A DNA stretch of 64,000 bases from Trichosporon coremiiforme (lineage: Eukaryota > Basidiomycota > Tremellomycetes > Trichosporonales > Trichosporonaceae): NCBI GenBank assembly GCA_039545355.1, contig BCJJ01000010.1, forward strand, positions 856,889 through 920,888, given 5' to 3'. Both the position numbers and the translations under genes were made by a program. Every line of letters begins with the position of its first letter. The first letter of the stretch is position 1. Positions 11,965-24,600 of the stretch are shown here, piece by piece. Under the pieces are notes generated by a model, which worked only from the letters and a program-made list of their open reading frames with translations, was not told the origin of the DNA and searched no databases.

Positions 11965-12066
11965 CAACTGCAACTGCAACTGCAACTGCAACTGCAACTG
12001 CAACTGCAACTGCAACTGCAACTGCAACTGCAACTGCAACTGCAACTGCAACTGCAACTGCAACTG
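11965..12066 (+). repeat. (CAACTG)17 hexanucleotide microsatellite
   Basis: Seventeen perfect copies of CAACTG, 102 bp, with no substitutions. The length is a multiple of three, so one frame reads as an Ala-Thr dipeptide run inside a chance ORF; I do not consider that coding. The purity suggests recent expansion. Confidence 0.97.
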
Positions 12067-12887
12067 CCCTTCACTCCTACACTCTTACCTGGCTGCGTAC
12101 GTCGCCCAATGTGAGGCTGGGCGAGGCGGGGATCTCGCGCCGGACCCCGAACTCCGAGGTACAGAATATCTCGGAGTAACCACCCTCATTCAAGAGGTTT
12201 CGGCACCGGGTGCCTATACGTTAACGTACTTGGTAGTCACCTCACCCTCTACCACCGTCTGCTATGAGTCGATGCTGTGCTGACTGAGCACGCCGCCGAA
12301 TGCTATGCTTGGCTGATGTCAGCATGTTGCCGGCTCTGGCTGCATAATATCTGGTCAGCTGCGCTCACTGCGTTCTCTGCTCCATCGCGAGCTCACTTCG
12401 TTCGTTCGCTCGCTCGCTGGCGGCTCCGCGGCAATTCAGATTCCTGCATGTGGTTGACTACAGATGAGCAAAAGGTAGGACCAAAAAACCGAGCTAGAGA
12501 AAGGTGAGGCGCAAGTGTCCGTGGTAACTGCTGAAAGAAGGATAGAGCGCAAAGAAAAAGGATGGGACGACTAGTGACACAAGAATATAGAGGCAAAGCG
12601 AAATTCGGACCGAGCGCGAACGGGGTATCGGGGGTTTACCTGGAGAAAAGTAGTCTATAATGTGTCGAGAGATGGGAGAGGCGGTTCTGGGTGTGGTCGT
12701 GGTGGCGGGGAGGGTGGTGGTGAGGAAAACAGCTGACCGGAGGGGAGCGGAAGGGTTCGAGAAAATACAAGTACACGATAGGTGGCTGCTGTTTAGAAAG
12801 GGAAGATCATTGCGTCGGCGGCTGTTGCTGGGGATCAAAGTACCGTGGCTGGGTCATCGTCGACTGCTGTGTCTGAGGCTGCTATTG

Positions 12888-14641
12888 TCAGGGTTGGGCT
12901 CCAGCTACGGGTGCTCCTGACCCAGTCCAGCTCACGTCCTGACTCCATGCGACTTCACCCTCGGCGTGTTGAGGGACGTACACCTGTTGCTGCTGGTAAT
13001 TGGCCGAACCCGACGATCCGCTCGATCCCACGGCAGACCGCGGCAGCGAGTGCGGCGGCGGGGCCGGGTACACGGCAGACTCGTAGCGGACCGGAGGGTA
13101 CGCCGTGCGGGGATCTGCCCCCGGGAAGGGGGCGGACGGGACGTACGGAGACTGTGACGGCGCCTGCAGTCTTAGTATGATCGAAACAGATCAGAGTTCA
13201 ATGATGCACTCACCCGCACAAAGTCTCCCGGATGCGACATTGTCCGTCCATGACTTGACGCAACCCGAGGCGAGGAAACGACAGGGGTACTGTAGACGTA
13301 CGCTCCCTCCTGTTTGACTTCGGGCCAGATCCCGGTCGTGACCTTGCCCTGCGGATCGCCAGCCGACGTTGGAGGTACCATTCCGCTGGATGTCGACTCG
13401 CCCCGCGCATACCGCAGTGCGTACAGTTGCCTACGCAGGTCATTGTTCTCCTCCCGGAGGTAGGCGACTTCATTCGCCAGCTGCGCAACGTCCTTGTTTG
13501 CGTCTGGCGAGTAGACCATCCGGCTCGAGGACGCGTAAGCCGCGTTCGCTAGTTGCCGTCGGGCCTCCTCTAGTTGCGCCGTCAGAACCTGAACAGACTC
13601 CTCGAGCTGTGAATGGTGTCAGCCCACATACATTGAACCAGGGCAATGGAGTAGAACCAGGAAATAGCAGCAAGGAAAAAGCACAAACATCAATGGAGTG
13701 GCGGTGCACGGGTTTATCACCTGTAGCCCGTTGCGCCATGCATCCTTTGCTGGTGGATTGATCGCAGGATTCACAACACTCATGTGCGGGTCGTTTGCAT
13801 TGAGAGCGGTGACCGACCGAGCAAGTGATGGAGCGATTGCTAGCGAGCGGGCGAGCCTGTGCACCACCGAGACTAGTCTCGGACGGGGTGCAATGTGCGG
13901 CCGCCGGCTGCTGCGCCGGGACTTAGCGGCAGGGTCTGGGGGATGTCGCTCGCTAGGACGGTCGGTCGGTCAGTCGGTCGGTCGGCGGTGTACGCGCGTG
14001 CACAGTGTGCAGGTCAAGTGTGCGTGCGTGCGGGCCCGGCCAGGGAAGCGCTGGTGTGCACTGGATGCACGGAACATTGTCCGAAGGCGCCGCCGACCGG
14101 ACCGATTGAATGTAGCCATTCAACGCCACCACGCCCTAGGCACCTGGTCAAAAGGTAATCTCGTACCGGGTTGAGCCCTAGCCCGCCCAGGCGCAGGGAG
14201 TAGCCCTCTCTCTCTCTCTGACGCTCCCGGATCCCTCTTTTCGCTCCTTACCAGACCCTAGGCAACCAGGGCTCATTCATCATCACCACGCTTGTCACCA
14301 AGACCAGACCACCCAGCTATCCTGGCCGGGCTCGCCGTCCTGGATGTCAAGTCCTGGCCGTCCATGCCGCCTGCCGCCGCGTCCTCCAACCCCTCCCAGA
14401 TTAGAGGGAAGAGGGAAGTGGGGGAATGAACATCCTCCTTCGGAACAAATATGCCCCAACTCACTGCTTTGAAATGGGCCTTGCGTTTTTCGCGATGTCT
14501 TCGCTGCGCCTTTGCATTGCGGGACCGATTGTCACCGTCATCCGGTCCGCCTGGGCCTCCCCCGTGACCGGGTGGTGGAGGTGGTCCTCTTCCCGGTGGA
14601 GGAACCCCACCGCCCGAGGAGGGTCCTACCGAGCTTTGCAT
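12888..14641 (-). CDS. bZIP transcription factor, three exons, ~281 aa
   Basis: Model: complement(12888..13163, 13214..13606, 14465..14641). Exon 1 starts at the first ATG (14641) and ends in a bZIP basic region, RNAKAQRRHREKRKAHFKA, with the family's N-x7-R signature. Joining it in phase to exon 2, which begins LEESVQVLTAQLEEARRQLA, puts the first zipper leucine exactly ten residues after that arginine, as in real bZIP proteins. A second, more regular heptad run (L-ANEVAY-L-REENND-L-RRQLYA-L) follows ~35 residues later. Exon 3 encodes a Pro/Gln/Tyr-rich tail. The protein should be nuclear and bind DNA as a dimer. The 50-nt intron 13164-13213 has an ACTAAG-type branch point and CAG; the other intron is 858 nt, very long for this genome. 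The bZIP class is solid; which regulator it corresponds to is not known. Confidence 0.85.
13607..14464 (-). other. 858-nt intron of the bZIP gene
   Basis: Donor GTGAGT at 14464, acceptor ATTCACAG at 13607. Inside are a (CT)7 run at 14206-14219 and CGGT tetranucleotide repeats at 13959-13987. A candidate alternative exon lies at 13721-13783: its frame is open into exon 2 and it is followed by GTGATA. If used as a first exon it would give a zipper-only protein starting at the ATG at 13783, without the basic region. Confidence 0.55.
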
Positions 14642-15600
14642 TGCAGTAGGGCTGACGGGTAGAGGGAGGAGGGAAGAGGTCGAAAGAGCTCGTGATGTGT
14701 GCAATTCTCGAGTCGCGGTCGGTGGGGGAAGGACGCGCGGTTGAAGGGAGAAGGCGACGAGGAGAGAAACGAAACGGATCCGACCCTGCGGCGGGAGGCT
14801 GGTTGGGTCGGTCCAGAATCGTAAGCGACGTTAGTGGTAATAATGATTGGATATGCAGTGATGGGTGACTTGACTCGGAAGAGAGGGAGGGAAAAAGTGC
14901 GGCCGGCGGGTCACGGTAACGGGGTCGGCGTCGGTGACGGTGGTGGTAGTGGGAGTAGTGGTGAGCTAGTGTGGGAGAAGGAGAAGCGTGCTGTGGGTTG
15001 TTGTTGTCGTGTCGTGCGATGTAGTTACAAGGAATGGATGTATTGGTTTAAATTTGGGTTGGGTCAATGAATGATGATGCGGATGACGATGGTGCCGGGT
15101 GGGATGATGTATGTGGTGAGTGGGAGAGTCGTAGACAGGCCCGCCCTTGGTTGCCCTTGGGTGTGTCCTGGTGTCGTAGTGGTCGCTGGCCGGATGAGGT
15201 GAGGGTGACTGAGGGCTCGCGAGGGCAGGATTACAGGTTTGGCTCTGGATGTGGGTGCGGTTTCGAATGTTGTTGTCTGCTGAGAATTGTAGCAGCTGCA
15301 GTTGCGTAAACAAGGTTCTAAGGCCGCTCAGTCTGGCCGGTCTGGCGGCACGACGGCACGGCACTATGGCGGCACTGGCTGTTTTCAACGGCACACGGCA
15401 CAGGGGCACGGCGACACGGCGCAAGTGGAGTGCGTTGGAGTCGGTCGGCTGTCAAGAGGATCTTGTGGTTGTGTCTGCAGCGGGAAGCGTTGAGCCAAGA
15501 CGCGTCGGTGCTGGTTGTGGGAAGAGGATAGGGAGGAGAGGGTGGGGAAGGAAGGACGGGTAACGGCGATTTGGAGGGCCGGCTTATGTTATATGGAGAT
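14642..15600 (-). promoter_or_regulatory. Probable promoter and 5' leader of the bZIP gene
   Basis: Read on the minus strand this is CA/CT-rich (tracts of CACCAC, CCCAC and CATTCATTG around 14900-15100), typical of leaders in this genome. It has short upstream ORFs but no protein-like frame. Confidence 0.4.
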
Positions 15601-18600
15601 GGCGAGATGGAATAGGGGAATGAGAAATTGGCCCTTTACGCAGCGCTCACTCTACCACCTCTGTTTAACACTCTGCTCCAGAGCCACTGCTTGGAATCCA
15701 GTCCGGTCCGGGGAAGCGCGAGGGCGGGGGGACGCACACTCGTACACAGAGATGCGGATGCGCGATGACGACGAATCACGGAGACTACAGACGATCGGTT
15801 GCCGCGGCTAGACAGTCACTACCGTGCGAGGCAGACGACAGACAGTGCACGAGTACGACGGCGGTGGTGACGACGAGCGGTAGAGTGATGGGATGGAGCA
15901 AGTGTCAAAGCAAACTATGATGGTGTTAAGGTATATGTTGGTTGAGACAGACCAACCCACAAGTTTGATCGGCCCCGTGTCTATGGCTGATGCTACTCGC
16001 GCTCGTGCTCCTGGGCTCCTTGCTTGATCCTTGATCCTGCCTCCTGCGATCCTGCAATCTGATACACTTTAGCGGTGAGGTAGTAGGCGGCTGAACGGGT
16101 CAACGGACGCCTGGTAGGCTGGCCTCGTTCTCCTTCGGCTCGCTGCTCGCAGGATTAGGACGTAGGGTGCAGGCGTAGGCTGGGCTCATGTAGAGGCGGC
16201 TGCTGCTGGCTCGTTCGCTCGTCCGCGCGTTCGGTCGTTTGGGCTTGAGCGCTTCTCTGGGTGTTCCTCTGCTCTGCTTCGCCTGGTGCGCCTGGTATGC
16301 CTGGCTCGTCTGGGATGGGACGCGGCGGCGGCGACGGCGGAGTAGTCAGTCCTGGCCTGAACGACCCCTCAGGAAGAGCCTCGTGGGCCCGACGGATGTA
16401 TGATAATTGTTAGAGATACCTGCAGGATCCTGTCCTTGATTACAGTATCGACACTCTTGGGCTGCGGAGATGCGCCTGGCCCGGCAGCGTAGGGCGGAGG
16501 GCGGAGGGTACAAGGCGGCAAGTCAGAGAAGCAAGCTAGGGATTAAGGACTAAGGAGGAACACGAGAGGACCAGAGAACATGACCGTGGAAGGCGAACAC
16601 AGGACAGGGACGGCGACCAAGGACCAGCAGCCCAGGAGCCCGAGCGGTAATGTAATCTAGAGAAAACAGAAAAGTGGAGAGGGGCTATCTAAATCCCTGG
16701 CTCATGTTAGGGTACCCTCAGCCTCGCCGCTTGCCGCCTGATGGTGGGGTCTGCGGCCGGCCGCCAGTGCTCTAGTCTACTACTTGTTTCCTACGATCCT
16801 GCGCTGGGTTTCCCCAACCTTGACAGGTCCTGCACAGTGGAATAGATCTCAGGTCAAGGCTAAGGATAAGGCGCGGAGACGGTGTGGCATGCAGGGTACG
16901 CATCAGACGTATGTCGGCAGCTGCTTTGCACAAGTGCAGGCATGGGAACAGAGGTTGTGAGCTGCTCCAGAGCGACACCCTCCCGTAGTTGTTAGGGGTG
17001 CAGCCAAGAAAGCAGACGTCAGGACATTGGAGTCGAGGGGCAGTAGCTCGGGGATTTGGCGACTTGTCGATCAACAGGGCGGGAGGCTTGAAGGGGTGTC
17101 GCGGATAAGCCCTGTGGTGGCGCGGCCCGAGAGAATGAGAAACATCACTGGCGGTGGGCTGGCGGCCAAGCGGCCGGGAGCTGGATTAGCTTGACAGAGC
17201 TCGCTGGACTGGGTGGTCCACTGGGCTGATGTGGGGAGAAGGATCTGTAGGAGACACAGGACGCCAGACGAGACGCTGCATGAAGGCTACAGGATACGCA
17301 GGACGTAGGGAAAGTGGTGTGGGAGACGAGACACAGGGACCGATGCCGAGGGAGAGTCACCTGCATGCAATAGGTAGGTTAAGCAGTACGTATGATGAAG
17401 AGCAAGCAGCCAATACGGTCGCTCGTATGCATTCCAACCCAAGCTAAAACATCAAAACATGGATGTCAAACTCGACATAGAGTTTTGCCAAACCTAATCG
17501 GCTGCGCTGAGACGGTTACAGGTTGTGCTTGTCTCCCAAGGCACCGCGCAAGAGAATGAGAAACCCACAGCCCGCGCGAGCCCGAAGCGCCCATCGCCCC
17601 AGGCCGGCTGCTGTTCAGGACATGGGGTAGACCAAGCAAGAATTGACGGCGACCTGGGCATGTGCTCACTCCCAACAGTCAACAGAAGAACAGGAGGGTC
17701 GCGAGGGGTTCCTCCAACTAAAAAGGCGGAACCACTGCCACTGCCCAGGGATGAGAAGGGGCCGCGGAACGAGTGTTTTGGGTCTCACCCAAAATGGCTA
17801 ATGGCTTGCTCCTGCTGAACGGTCAGAGCGCTCATCCCGCCTGACGCCGTCTCCGCTCACCGCACTCACAATAACAAAAATGCATGCATGCAGCCCTGTC
17901 CTTTTTCCTGGGTATTGCCGTACAGTTTGATGTAGGAGATCTTGTTTCTTGTCATTTTTCGGATGTTTGCAGTGATTGTTTTGATTTTTGGCTGATAATC
18001 CGACGGGACGCGCAGGACATGACGAGAGGCGATGAGGTCACTTGCGGCAGAGTGTGCGTTGTCTCACCTTGACATCGGTCCGTTTCATTGTGGGTGTACT
18101 CGGAATGGCGAAATCGCTACTCTTGCTGCTCTCTCCGATGTTATGATGCCATGATGAGGATAGGTCCTAAAGTATTAGCCGACCTTCTCTCTTACCGCTA
18201 GTGTGGGCTGTCGCTGAGACGTTCGATACTCCACTTATGACACCAGCATCCCACTGGCTGCAGCCATTCTCTGTACATGACAAGTTACGTCAGACGGTAC
18301 CTGCGGAAGACGGATCCTAAGATGCATTAGGCAATACGGCATGGGCCCGTGCACACATTGAAACGGACCACATGTACGCCGCGCCGACGGACGGGCCAGA
18401 CTACTGCGCACCGTCGCTTGTGTTATTATTACGGCCCCCTGCCCAGACTGGACTGGCCACTGTGCTTCTGGGACTGGAACTCTGAGCTGGGTGGGGGGGA
18501 GGGGGGCAGCCGCATCCCCGAGCAGTCCGAGTAGCCCGAAAGCCAGAGAGGCATCGAGTCCCACACTCACAGGGCCAAGCGAGAGAAGGTGGGCGGATTC

Positions 18601-21600
18601 CCAATCTTCGCCCCCATCGCTGCTCAGCTCCCCAACGAGTAGGCAGTATGGAGGCTGTGCCCCAAGGATTGGGACCTGAGTGCATTATGACGGCAACGCC
18701 TGGCAGCGTTAACGTCAGCGGCCACTAGGAGCGCCGCTGGACGGCCAGGGAGCTGGTCTCGAGGTTCCTGTTGTCCTAAAACCAGACTCGTCAGGGCTCC
18801 TGTGAACTCTGCTTGCCGTTCTCCTGCGTTCTGCAAGACTCATCCTCCGCCCCAGGCCCCAGGACCGATTTGCTTGCGCCGTGTGGGTTTGCGACCCCGT
18901 ACCTCTTGCCATCTGGCAGGTCTGGCTTGACGTCTCAAGTTTATCGTTTGCCAGCGTCGCAGGGGCCTTGCGAGTTCCTTAGTCCAAGAAACCTGAATAT
19001 TTCAACATGAAACGTGACCCTCGCCTCACATGGCTCTATACCTTGGGCTGAGCCAGACAGCAGCAGCAGCGTGGCCGCCTCGCCAGAGCTTGTTATTTTG
19101 AATACCGTCAGCGCTAGAACCCCGCCAGTGATTAAGCGACGGTTCCACCACAAGTGGAGACTACAGTGGGTCGCCGGCCCAGTGAACCGGACGAACGCGA
19201 TTAGTCCGCTGAGCGCTTTGAGCACTGGGCGCCGATTCCTGCAGGACGTAATGGAATCCGCGGCTGTCTGCTCGGTCTTGTGCTGTCCAGCGAGCAGAAA
19301 ACGCTTTCGTCAGCACGGACTGTCGGTTGTGCGCCCCCTGCCGGCAGTGGCCCAGGAAGAAGGTGTGGCTTGCGGCCGAGGGCCGTTGGCGGTTGCTGTC
19401 GCCTCTGGCGGCCCCGAAAAAACGGTCAAAATCCACCCTGACCCACCCTGTATTTGCGAGTGCCCTGTGTGGTCGATCAAATCTATCTGTTGCCAGCTGC
19501 AGCTAACCTGGTCCTAACGCGAGCCCGAACATGACAGTGCACGCAGCACGCAGTATATCACCGGCGACTTACCACGTCTCGTCCTGATTCCTATCCTGGA
19601 CCATTTGGTGGACAGTGAGCTTCAAGGATGTACGCCTCGGTTCGAGCGGCTGTAGCCATAGCCCGGCCAGCCTTGGGCCGTATGTTCCACATGCTCTGTA
19701 TTCACCTGTGCGACAGATGCCCGCTCGCTGCGTTGATGTGACTCTGGCAGGCCATGGCGTCCACTATCGGGGAATTGTGCCCGGAGTTACAATAGAGGGC
19801 CTGCGGTATGCTACTGTCGCCGCGTCCACGCCCTACATGATCATCTCGCGACACCCCAGGGTGAGCTCTGGGAGGCGCCAGACGTAAGTGGCTGAGGCTC
19901 CGAGTGTTCAGCGGAACCCAAGGGGCGATAGGGAGCAGGGAAGTCGTGTTAGAGATGGGACGAACAACATGGGAGCCGCATATTTCGCGTCCCCCTCGCC
20001 GCAGCGTTGTCCGCCCTGCCTCCGGGCAGGCCTGTGCTCGTTGCTCAAGGGGACATGATCCGTCGCTGCTACAGTTTCGTGTTCCTTCCGTTGCCTCCAG
20101 CCGCAGCTGCGCCTGCGTACCGTGTGGCGTTTGCCGTGGCTGCTGACGCACCGCTGTGTCAGAAGTCGAGATCATTGGCCACGACCATAAACCGACGACA
20201 CAAAATATCACCCCACGCACCGCCAAGCGCGAGCTACGGGCTGCTCGTACACGGACTTCCCCCGTCGGGCCCGTCGGACTCGACACATCGTGGTGTCGGT
20301 TCGGACGGTGGATATCCAGTGTCAGATTCGCTGCACGGACTCTGCTCAGCCCTCCGCGGTGGCGTTCGTCCCATTCGAAGAGCGCACAAAGGCAGGTCGC
20401 TGGATCCATTGATTCACCAGTGATCCACTGGCCACATCACTTCGATCCTTTGGCAGAATTCGGGCATGAACTGGGTAACTTTGGGGCGGGGTACGCTACT
20501 GCCCCGCACCTGAATCGTCAGATGGCGCTCACTCAGATCGTCGATGCAGGCCCCAGACGCATGCGCGCATCAGACGTTGCAGACAGCGCCCCGGCCACAA
20601 TCGACCGCCACTTCCGCCAGGTGTTGCTGCATTACTGTCACAACTGGTAGCGATCAGCTTCCCCTTCCCCCAGACCCGCTGGAAGCAGCTCAAGCCGCCT
20701 AGCTCATGGGTAGCACGCACGCTACTGCTGCTATCGGAATATTTCATGCCCCAGTGCCAACAGCCGTCCCCAGTCGAGTGGAGGTGATGGAGGACGTAAT
20801 GTGGTACAGACCGGGGACTCACACCGAGGTAATGCCCGTGGTCGGCGAGTTCAAATGCAGACGCAGTATTCACGCAGCCAGAGCGTGCGAGGGCGCGAGC
20901 TAGCTCGGATCGGCATCGACATCATACAGGAACAAGGATAGGGAAGGGCAATTTATTTCAATTTCGTTCTTGTTAGCGCACCATCTCCACACCTTGACAT
21001 ATCTTCCATAGTCTGCTCACTGTGCTCCTGCGCGACCCGTCTCTGAGCCAGGCACAGCGCACAGCGCCTGTCGTATTGCAACTTGGACATGACACTGCAG
21101 GAATGCCTTCGCACGCTAAGCCTGATGGAGCAGACCTCGCGCAGTCGCTCTTTTCAGTGCAATAACAATGTTTTAGCGAGGTTAACGACGGAGACGATCC
21201 AATTCGAACCCACGATTAATCATCATAGCTGTTCATAGCTCGGTCATGACTCAGACACAGATTACAGATGTTGAGGGTTGCTGGGTGATCTGGCCGGCCG
21301 CTCTGGGACCATTGCGGCCACTCACAGTCCTAGGAGAGTCCGAAATTGCGAGCGCAGAGCCTCAGTAGAGGCGACAGTGCCAGTCAGACCTGGCGCGACA
21401 CACAGACAGGGTTTGCTGGACTTGGACACCTGACCCAGTATCGGCAGCCTGACATGGTCGCATTCAACTGTTTGATGGCAGCCTCGGCTCAGCGAGGCGA
21501 TCTATGGGAACCCCGACATCGCGGACGCACTTCCAGGTCGCTCCGAAGCGTATGACGCGAAACAAGACCAGCGAGTTGCGCCGGACTTGAGAGAGTATAG

Positions 21601-24600
21601 CATGATAGCAGAGAGGATACGCGTCAGGCGTCAGGTACGACCAAAGATTATATTACATGTTTCGGCACCTCGGGACATAGCGCGATTGCGATGTCGCACC
21701 ACACGCCTTCCACCCTTTTGTGGCCCTGCTGGTGGCCGCATGGCGTCCATGGCGCTCATATCGCCGCCTCTCCCAGAGGCATTTTCGGAACGTCTTCAGG
21801 TCAGTCTCGTAAGGGGATCCTCAGACAGATTGCCTTGTAGGAACGCATGAGATCATCGCCTGTTATCCTAATCAGCGAGGGGGTAATTGATAGTTGCCAT
21901 CTCTTTATCTCCGCCTCTGACATCGAAGCCGCGCTTCACAAATGCAAACCACTTTGCGCGGCACGTCCACATGCCAAACCATGGCGCCGGGGCAAGTGCA
22001 ACAGTGTCTCAGCCTCTTGGGCCTCCTTTCAGGTCCAGCCAGGATCAACGCAAGTTTTGGTGACCCAGTGACGTCTTGGATCGCTCGGGATAATCCGACG
22101 AAGTGCGGCCTGATGAAGGTTGCGCGGTCCGAGCTGTGAGGTCTCCACGGCTCAAAGACGCTTTGAGCACCCGCCACCAGTCTCGGGCATATCCATCAAT
22201 CCGTGCACGAGCCGTTGGATACTGTGGAGTAACTCTATGAGCCGTGTCAGCCGTGCACGTTTTGCCAAGGAACATTATTGAACCTTGCAAGTTGCAATTA
22301 GCGTGGCACGTGCGCGAATGCGAGGTATGTGTTGGAGGGCTGGATACGACTTGGTATTAGCCACCCGGGATCGGGACGCGTCTGTTCGTGCGCTCACCGC
22401 GCACTCGCATTCATAGTCACGGGCCTTCAAGCTTATCACTTGAACTCCGAGCGCGGCTGGAACAGTCGTTGATTAGTCATAGCCGCATGTTTCCGGTCCG
22501 TGATTGTCTTTGCGGCGGAGCCGACGGGGTCGGGGGTGCTTACAGGGTAGCTTGCACCGCATGGTCGTATCCTCTGCGAAAATCCAGCCTGTGTCCAGCC
22601 AGACCGGAAATGTAAAAGCTTCCTCATCCGTTATCTCTGAGTTCCGCGCTTGAGGAGTCTGGTCTCTTGGCCAGTTTGACCAGGCCAGCGCCTCAGATGG
22701 CGCCACGCTGCAGATCTTGCGATCTGTGCAGTTTGTCCGTCTTTCCATTCAGCCATGCACACGGCAAGTGAGGAGTGCGGGGACAAGCTCGCCCCGTAAG
22801 GCGCTACTTTGCGTTTAACGGGACTGGAATCACCTCATCGGCAGGGCGCACAGGGCTGGGTAGGGACGATCTGGAGATTGACGGCAGCGATCAACGTGGC
22901 ACACACGGACGATGTGGTCAGCAAGGGTGTGTGCTGTTGCCAGCATGGTTCAGCACTGCTCTGCACAGTGCAAGCTCAGGCGCAGCCTACCTTCTCCCTT
23001 CATGGTTATACATTGGGACACATGGGACGCTTGCGCTGCATGTGAACGACACGCAGGCGCAGTATGTCTGGCTCGGACGGTGGCGTCCATGCAACGTTGC
23101 TCCGTATCCCAAGTTTTGGAGTCAAGAGTCAAGAGCCAAATCGAATCAAAGTTCACTGCAGTCTGTTACGGGTGAGCGGGCAGCTTTCGTTCAGGCTGGC
23201 AATGGGCTTGCCTCAGCTCGGGCATGCGATGCTCCGAGTTGCTGAACGTTTCGGAGCTTAGGTGCCAGAACGTGGCGTGGACGTGGCGTGCGCCGAATGC
23301 TCCAAACACTCCGTGGCTTCGCTTGGAATCAAAAGAGAGTTTGTCCCAGAAAGTCACTTGAATTGCTATGGTTCGAGAGCCGTGTTGACGCACAGGCGCC
23401 ATTACGAAAGCACGGATTGCTCCACGCTGGCTGGCGGGGGCACGGGCTGGCGGGCTCGTTGCGGGCAGGACCGTCGAGGGGCGCCAGGGGACGGCGGCGC
23501 CGACGAGTTCTAGTCACAGAAATTGCGAGAAAGGAACTATTCATGACGACCCCGTGCAGCGAGGGTTCCTTGCGCCTCGGAACAGGAAGCTGTGTGAGTC
23601 GCAGCTTGCACTCGAAAGGACCACGGCGGTGGACACATGTAAGATCCTGAACAGGCAGCGCACTGTTTGAGGGACGATCACAGATCCTGGACTATCCTGG
23701 ACTCTATTGAGGTACAACGCATGCAGAAGGTCAGTAGTTGTGAGCGCATCGCATAAAGTGCAACCCCTGTATGGTTGCTGCACGACCTCTCAGGGGTCGC
23801 CGAGGCCTGTGAGGGCCGCGCGAGGTGCAGTGAGGGTTGCCGAGGGTCGATGAGACCCGTGGCCGGAGTCGCATGGCTTGTCGTCATAGCGATCAACTCT
23901 GTTTACGCTGGCGCCGGCCAGTGAATCGTGCCTCTGCGTTCCTCGCCTTCTTGCTCTGAATCTGCACCTTCTTTATCCTGTTTCCTGTGCACGCCCTTGC
24001 CACGCTACATGCCGGTAGTCGCTGTGTGCTTGTGTGAATTACGAGCACTCGCTTCCCTTACTTAGCCCGGACGGATCATTCAACTCAGACCCGTCATGTC
24101 CGTCGTCCTTGGAACCTCTCCGATCTTGAACATCTACTGCGGGACGCACCGACGCGACCTCGTGGATTTCGTGTGAGTTTCAGGCAGGACTGTACAGAGC
24201 TTAACCCTGTGCGAACCGGACCCGCGACGATTCTCTGTGGACGAATATTCAGAGCAACGGCTGTCGGGTGTTGGGCCTGAGGATGCAAGTTGGAGACGCT
24301 GGGCTCCAGCTGAGCAGTTTTCGGGCAGCCATCATCCGTTATTTCGAAACCTCTCGGTATTGTTGGGGTCCAGGTTGAAAGGATGCTGAAACTCCCATCC
24401 TATGCACCCCTGCCCCGACAACTTGGGTATGCAGAGGAACAAACAGGTACGAGAAAGAGTGCACAAGGGGCATACGTACACCTGTTCCGCTGGTTCCTAT
24501 TACACAGCGACCCTCACCAATGCTCGGCGCTCCTTAGATGGTGCTTTCCAAGACTCCATGCTTGCTACTCCGGCTCCTAACTCCTCACGGCTCCTTGGTC

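Larger units (their letters stand above)
10863..12887. other. Intergenic region between convergent genes, rich in simple repeats
   Basis: Lies between the ends of the NT-C2 gene (plus) and the bZIP gene (minus). It holds two short tandem arrays (11716-11781 and 11965-12066), a short near-duplicate 'atggtggaatgagggct' around 11130-11160, and a CGTTCG/CGCTCG run near 12400. The part next to 12887 is probably the 3' UTR of the bZIP gene. No gene seen. Confidence 0.5.

Noticed and set aside
12888..13606. Coiled-coil protein independent of the ORF at 14273-14704
   Set aside because: The two pieces join at a GTGAGT donor and CACAG acceptor to give a bZIP with exact basic-to-zipper spacing, so they are one gene.
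21183..21216. B-box-like GGGTTCGAATTGG on the minus strand
   Set aside because: No complementary T stem and no A-box at a proper distance.
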